A stretch of DNA of 10,967 bases. Source: an uncultured Steroidobacter sp. Its GTDB lineage: Bacteria; Pseudomonadota; Gammaproteobacteria; Steroidobacterales; Steroidobacteraceae. The notes beneath the pieces are model-generated. The model saw only the letters and a program-made list of their open reading frames with translations. It searched no databases and had not been told where the DNA came from. Positions 8,147 to 10,967 of this stretch are shown piece by piece (position 1 is the stretch's first letter; each line of letters opens with the position of its first letter). Location: assembly GCA_946478975.1 (NCBI GenBank), contig CAMLEO010000246.1:1-10967 (forward strand). Reading direction: 5' to 3'. Made by a program: the position numbers and the translations under genes.

Positions 8147-8264
8147 CATCTGTCCTGGTTTCGCTTACGCGCTTCCTCCAGGCTCGCGACGTGCGCGCCG
8201 CAGGAACGATTTCGCTCGTGCAACGTTGGCTTGCTCAGGAGATGCCGTTGAAGCCTGAGCGAAG
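8147..8264. other. Intergenic gap before the receiver gene
   Basis: These 118 bp separate the hydrolase from the receiver gene. I see no clear terminator hairpin and no promoter. AGGAG at 8237-8241 directly abuts an ATG at 8242 that opens a 9-codon reading frame (MPLKPERRC) ending at 8271, overlapping the next start. That spacing is too short for normal initiation. Confidence 0.4.
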
Positions 8265-8666
8265 ATGTTGATTCTGGTCGTAGAAGACGAGCCGATTTGC
8301 GCGCTGAGCACGATTGCCGAACTGGAGCATGCCGGGCATCAAACATTGGGCCCGGCGCGGACGCTCGAGGAAGGGTTGGAACTCGCGCGCGCCGGTCATC
8401 CTGTGCTCGCGCTGGTCGATATCGACCTGGCGCACAAGGGTGACGGTCTGGAACTCGCGAGGCAGCTGCGAGAGATGCACATAGCGTCGGTATTTGTCAG
8501 CGCCCAGAGTCGGGACGCGCTGGAGAATTGTTCCCTCGCGCTCGGCTTCATCGGCAAGCCCTATAACCCCGCCGACCTCGCACCCAGCATCGAAGCAATC
8601 TCCGCGATTCTGGAAGGGCGCGAACCTGCCCGGCCCGCGCCCCAGACACTCCAGCTCTTTCACTAA
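8265..8666 (+). CDS. Single-domain response regulator (receiver only)
   Basis: A 133-residue CheY-like receiver with no output domain. It shows the acidic pocket at Glu7-Asp8-Glu9 (VVEDEP), the phosphoacceptor Asp52 (ALVDIDL), Ser79 in FVSAQ at the usual Thr/Ser position, and the invariant Lys98 (GKPY). The LGPARTLEEGLELA helix resembles receivers that work with HWE/HisKA_2-type histidine kinases, so it may pass phosphate to, or compete for, such a kinase; this is inference. After the receiver only a short Pro/Ala-rich tail (about 120-133) remains. The start is bounded by an in-frame stop at 8256-8258, just three codons upstream, and only a weak purine stretch precedes the ATG. No histidine kinase lies in the window. 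The gene converges on the redoxin/monooxygenase gene with a 3-bp gap. Confidence 0.88.
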   Translation: MLILVVEDEPICALSTIAELEHAGHQTLGPARTLEEGLELARAGHPVLALVDIDLAHKGDGLELARQLREMHIASVFVSAQSRDALENCSLALGFIGKPYNPADLAPSIEAISAILEGREPARPAPQTLQLFH

Positions 8667-8669
8667 GCG

Positions 8670-10436
8670 TCATTCGGTCGCTTGCGACACCTGCGCTTTC
8701 GGCGCCGGAGCGTTGCTCTCATCGACGTATCGGTAGCGCACGACGCCGTAGAGCATTTCATCCCAGGTCTGCTGGCCCCACGGCACCTCGCGATTCGGAT
8801 CGGGATTGGCTTTGTTTTGTGCGGAATTGTCCCACGTCGTGCTGTGCGTGACCTTGGTGCCTGCAGGCAGCAGTTTCGGCGTCTTCAACTCGTAGGTCGT
8901 CTGCCAGTTGAAGTTATAGTTCGGCACCGACAGCAGCACTTCCTGGCGGCCGTCCGGATAAGTCGCGATGAAGTTCGAGGCCTTGCCGCGGAAGTGTGAG
9001 TGCGGCAGCAGGCTATAGACGATCACGTCGTGCTCGAATGTTTTCGAGGCGGATTCGGTGTGAGCCTTGGTGTTGGCCGGAATCTTCAGCTTCGGATTCA
9101 ACAGGACGGCGCTGCGCAGCTGATATTTCGGTGCGTCCTTGCGGAAGTAGAGACCCATGCGGCTCGCATCGCGCGCGGGTTTGCCGCTCACCGTGTAGTG
9201 CATCTGGAAAAAGAACTTCGAGTCCTTCCTGATCAGCACGCCGGCTTCCGCAGGCACGATCATCGGCCCGGCACCTGGCACGTAACCACCCAAGCTGCCG
9301 CCGTCGCGCACGCTCTCGGCATTCGTTCCCATGGTCGCGATGATGTGATGGAGCACGGTGCGATCGCCGGGCTGGAAGTCGACCGCACGCACCCACTTAT
9401 CTTCTTGCAGTGGGTTCTCGGCCATCGGCGTTTGATACGGAATGACACCCGAGGCCGGCACGTCGAACGGCGGAATCTCGACGATCAGGTCCGGCTCGCC
9501 CAGCGCCCACTCCGGCCATTGTTTCTTCAGTTCGGCGAGCGGATCGCTGCCGGTGCCGCGAGGCGAGCCCGCTTCGATCCAATGCACCAGCGTTTTGATC
9601 TCTTCCTTGCTCAAGGAACGATCGTTGGAGAACACGTTGTAGTGCGGGTCCGCATGCCACGGCGGCATGCGCTCGGTGCGCACGACTTCGCGGATCATCG
9701 GGCTGAAGCCTTTGATCATGTCGTAATTGGTCATTTGCCACGGACCGATGCCGCCCTGGCGATGACACGTGACGCAGTTGTCGATCAGCAGCGGCGCAAT
9801 GGTCTTCTCGTAGGAGATCTTCGCGTGCGCTGCTCTGTGGCCGGCTTCGGGGAATTTCAGCTCGCAGCCCTTGGCATTCGTGGGCTCGACCTTCGATTTC
9901 GCAACCGGCTGCGCGTTCAGCACTGCGTCGATGGCATTCGCGGCGTAAGGTGTGCCGCCTGCAGCGAGCGGGCCGCGATACGCGACCTTCCATCCCCTGG
10001 TGTCGATGACCAGCAGCTCGCCGTTGCGCTTCAGGCCCAGCGATTCGCCGATGATCTGCGTTTCATCGAGCAGGATGGGAATGTCGATGCCTTGCGACTT
10101 CGCGGTCTTCTCGATGCTGTCACGCGAGTCGGCAAGGTTGGAGTTGATCATCAGCAGCTCGACGCCTTGCGAACGATATCTGTCACGCAGCGCCTCGATC
10201 TCCGGCACCGACTTGCGCACGGCTTCGCAGCCGTTGCCTTGTGCCATGAGCACGACGGCTTTCATGTCGGAGAGGTAGTACAGCTCGCGCGAAGCGCCGG
10301 TGTGGTCGAGCAAACGAAAGTTGTCGACGGTGTCGCCCGGATTGAGCGCCAGTGCCGGACTCGCTGCGCACATCGCCAGCACTGCAGTCGTAGCCGCGCC
10401 GAGCAAACTGAATCCGTGTTTCGAGCTGGATTTCAT
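8670..10436 (-). CDS. Exported redoxin, c-type heme and copper ascorbate-dependent monooxygenase-like fusion
   Basis: A 588-residue exported multidomain protein. Residues 1-30 are a signal peptide ending PALA. About 31-175 is a thioredoxin-fold redoxin (AhpC/TSA-like) with one core cysteine, Cys70 in GNGCEAVR, and no CxxC. A c-type heme site follows: CVTCH at 221-225, with RMPPW (Met257) a likely axial ligand. The C-terminal half resembles the copper type II ascorbate-dependent monooxygenases (PHM/DBM fold): LHHII (His363-His364) and QMHYT (His413) fit the three-His CuH site; PHSHFRGK (His479, His481) with Met561 in WDEML fits the His-His-Met catalytic copper site. Exact activity is unknown; mature PHM hydroxylates peptide-glycine. 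ATG codons occur at 10442 and 10436. AGGGG abuts the first (zero spacing) but lies 6 bases before the second, so 10436 is chosen. An amidohydrolase gene lies upstream on the same strand. Confidence 0.87.
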   Translation of the reverse strand: MKSSSKHGFSLLGAATTAVLAMCAASPALALNPGDTVDNFRLLDHTGASRELYYLSDMKAVVLMAQGNGCEAVRKSVPEIEALRDRYRSQGVELLMINSNLADSRDSIEKTAKSQGIDIPILLDETQIIGESLGLKRNGELLVIDTRGWKVAYRGPLAAGGTPYAANAIDAVLNAQPVAKSKVEPTNAKGCELKFPEAGHRAAHAKISYEKTIAPLLIDNCVTCHRQGGIGPWQMTNYDMIKGFSPMIREVVRTERMPPWHADPHYNVFSNDRSLSKEEIKTLVHWIEAGSPRGTGSDPLAELKKQWPEWALGEPDLIVEIPPFDVPASGVIPYQTPMAENPLQEDKWVRAVDFQPGDRTVLHHIIATMGTNAESVRDGGSLGGYVPGAGPMIVPAEAGVLIRKDSKFFFQMHYTVSGKPARDASRMGLYFRKDAPKYQLRSAVLLNPKLKIPANTKAHTESASKTFEHDVIVYSLLPHSHFRGKASNFIATYPDGRQEVLLSVPNYNFNWQTTYELKTPKLLPAGTKVTHSTTWDNSAQNKANPDPNREVPWGQQTWDEMLYGVVRYRYVDESNAPAPKAQVSQATE

Positions 10437-10442
10437 GGCCAT

Positions 10443-10447
10443 CCCCT
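10443..10447 (-). promoter_or_regulatory. Ribosome binding site deciding the start of the redoxin/monooxygenase gene
   Basis: AGGGG on the minus strand abuts the ATG at 10442 and lies 6 bases before the ATG at 10436. Functional spacing favours the second ATG. Confidence 0.5.
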
Positions 10448-10532
10448 GACATCACCATCGAGCGTGCGACGTTTGCAGTCTGCGGCTCGTAGCGTCGCGC
10501 TGTCCATGCGCCGAGGTCGGAATGCGGCGTAA

Positions 10533-10558
10533 AGAATGCAAAGAAATCTTTGCATTCT
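10533..10558. repeat. Perfect 12-bp inverted repeat: operator or terminator
   Basis: The arms agaatgcaaaga (10533-10544) and tctttgcattct (10547-10558) are perfect reverse complements with a 2-base centre. The element is strikingly AT-rich for this GC-rich region. It lies about 25 bases after the amidohydrolase stop and about 96 bases before the chosen start of the redoxin/monooxygenase gene, both minus-strand genes. Read on the minus strand it is followed by TTTAC, a very short T-run. It could be a weak terminator for the amidohydrolase, though the stem is AT-rich and the T-tract poor, or an operator for a dimeric regulator of the redoxin/monooxygenase gene. The near-contiguous symmetry and small centre slightly favour a protein-binding site. 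Confidence 0.7.
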
Positions 10559-10582
10559 GTAACCGCATGCCGTCACGCGGAA

Positions 10583-10967
10583 TTATTTTGGGGCGGCCAG
10601 CGATTCACGCTTGATCACGTCACCGTGCAGAATGACCCTGTCGATGCTGGCCCAGGCGCGCACCGTTTCCAGCGGATTGGCGGTGAGCAGCAGCAGATTC
10701 GCAACCTTGCCCGGCTCGACGGTGCCGTAGTCCTTGTCCATCTTGAACTGCCGTGCGTTGTTGATCGTCCCCGCGCGGAAGATCTCGGTCAGAGAAATAC
10801 CGGACTGCGCCATCATGCGCATCTCACGATACGTGTCGTAACCGGGCTGGCTGCCGAACGTCGGCGCCGACGGTGTGTCGCTGCCCAGAAGCATCGGATG
10901 GCCCAGGTCATTCAGATACTTTGCGGCGCGCATGCCTTGCGAGCCGACCTTCAGGAAGATATGCATC
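10583..10967 (-). CDS. Amidohydrolase-family protein, C-terminal fragment cut by window edge
   Basis: The last 128 or so residues of a metal-dependent amidohydrolase; the N-terminus lies beyond the right edge. The visible part shows MLLGSDTPSAP, whose Asp is the usual final metal-ligating or catalytic Asp of the TIM-barrel. ISLTEIFRAGTINNARQFKM and YGTVEPGKVANLLLL then mark the return to the flanking beta-sandwich, as in imidazolonepropionase-like and prolidase-like members. It ends RESLAAPK before TAA (10585-10583). The HxH metal motif and any signal peptide are out of view, so substrate and location cannot be told. An ATG at 10964-10966 is internal to the domain and is not taken as the true start. 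It lies upstream of and on the same strand as the redoxin/monooxygenase gene, 146 bp apart. Confidence 0.85.
   Translation of the reverse strand, partial: MHIFLKVGSQGMRAAKYLNDLGHPMLLGSDTPSAPTFGSQPGYDTYREMRMMAQSGISLTEIFRAGTINNARQFKMDKDYGTVEPGKVANLLLLTANPLETVRAWASIDRVILHGDVIKRESLAAPK

Noticed and set aside
8153..8182. Possible hairpin from CCTGG and CCAGG after the hydrolase gene
   Set aside because: The stem is only 5 bp with a loop near 19 bases and no T-run, so it is not a credible terminator.
9000..10532. 510-residue plus-strand open frame
   Set aside because: Although long, it is antisense to the redoxin/monooxygenase gene, which has a signal peptide, CxxCH and copper-ligand motifs. The translated product shows no recognisable domain.

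Overview
The window reads as chromosomal DNA from a GC-rich, Gram-negative bacterium. Evidence for an outer membrane and periplasm is strong: a lipid A phosphoethanolamine transferase, an ArnT-like sugar transferase, a lipoprotein Cu/Zn superoxide dismutase and a TonB-dependent receptor. The protein style (TonB receptor ending in Phe, CehA/McbA-type hydrolase, redoxin/copper-monooxygenase fusion) suggests a free-living gammaproteobacterium of the Steroidobacter/Xanthomonad kind. That placement is an impression, not a result. No mobile elements, CRISPR arrays, tRNAs or rRNAs were seen. No stretch longer than 300 bases lacks a gene.

Layout. (1) 1-1437, minus: an EptA/MCR-type phosphoethanolamine transferase cut by the left edge, lacking its last 60 or so residues. 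(2) 1590-3332, plus: an ArnT-like (GT83) membrane glycosyltransferase, divergent from (1) across a 152-bp region. (3) 3329-3985, minus: sodC, whose stop codon overlaps the stop of (2) in a shared CTAG. (4) 4166-6658, plus: a TonB-dependent receptor, divergent from sodC. (5) 6662-8146, plus: a secreted PHP-type metallohydrolase of the CehA/McbA family, 3 bp after the receptor and almost certainly in the same operon. (6) 8265-8666, plus: a receiver-only response regulator. (7) 8670-10436, minus: an exported fusion of a redoxin domain, a c-type heme site and a copper type II ascorbate-dependent monooxygenase-like region. (8) 10583-10967, minus: the C-terminal end of an amidohydrolase, cut by the right edge. 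A perfect 12-bp inverted repeat lies between (7) and (8).

How the genes may work together. Genes 1 and 2 both decorate lipid A phosphates in characterised relatives, so this is a plausible envelope-charge or antimicrobial-peptide-defence locus. Genes 4 and 5 look like an uptake/processing pair: an outer-membrane importer with a periplasmic hydrolase. The substrate cannot be read from the sequence. Genes 7 and 8 are same-strand neighbours, and whether they share a transcript depends on the inverted repeat between them. The best candidates for less-described biology are the three-domain redox/copper protein and the receptor-hydrolase dicistron.
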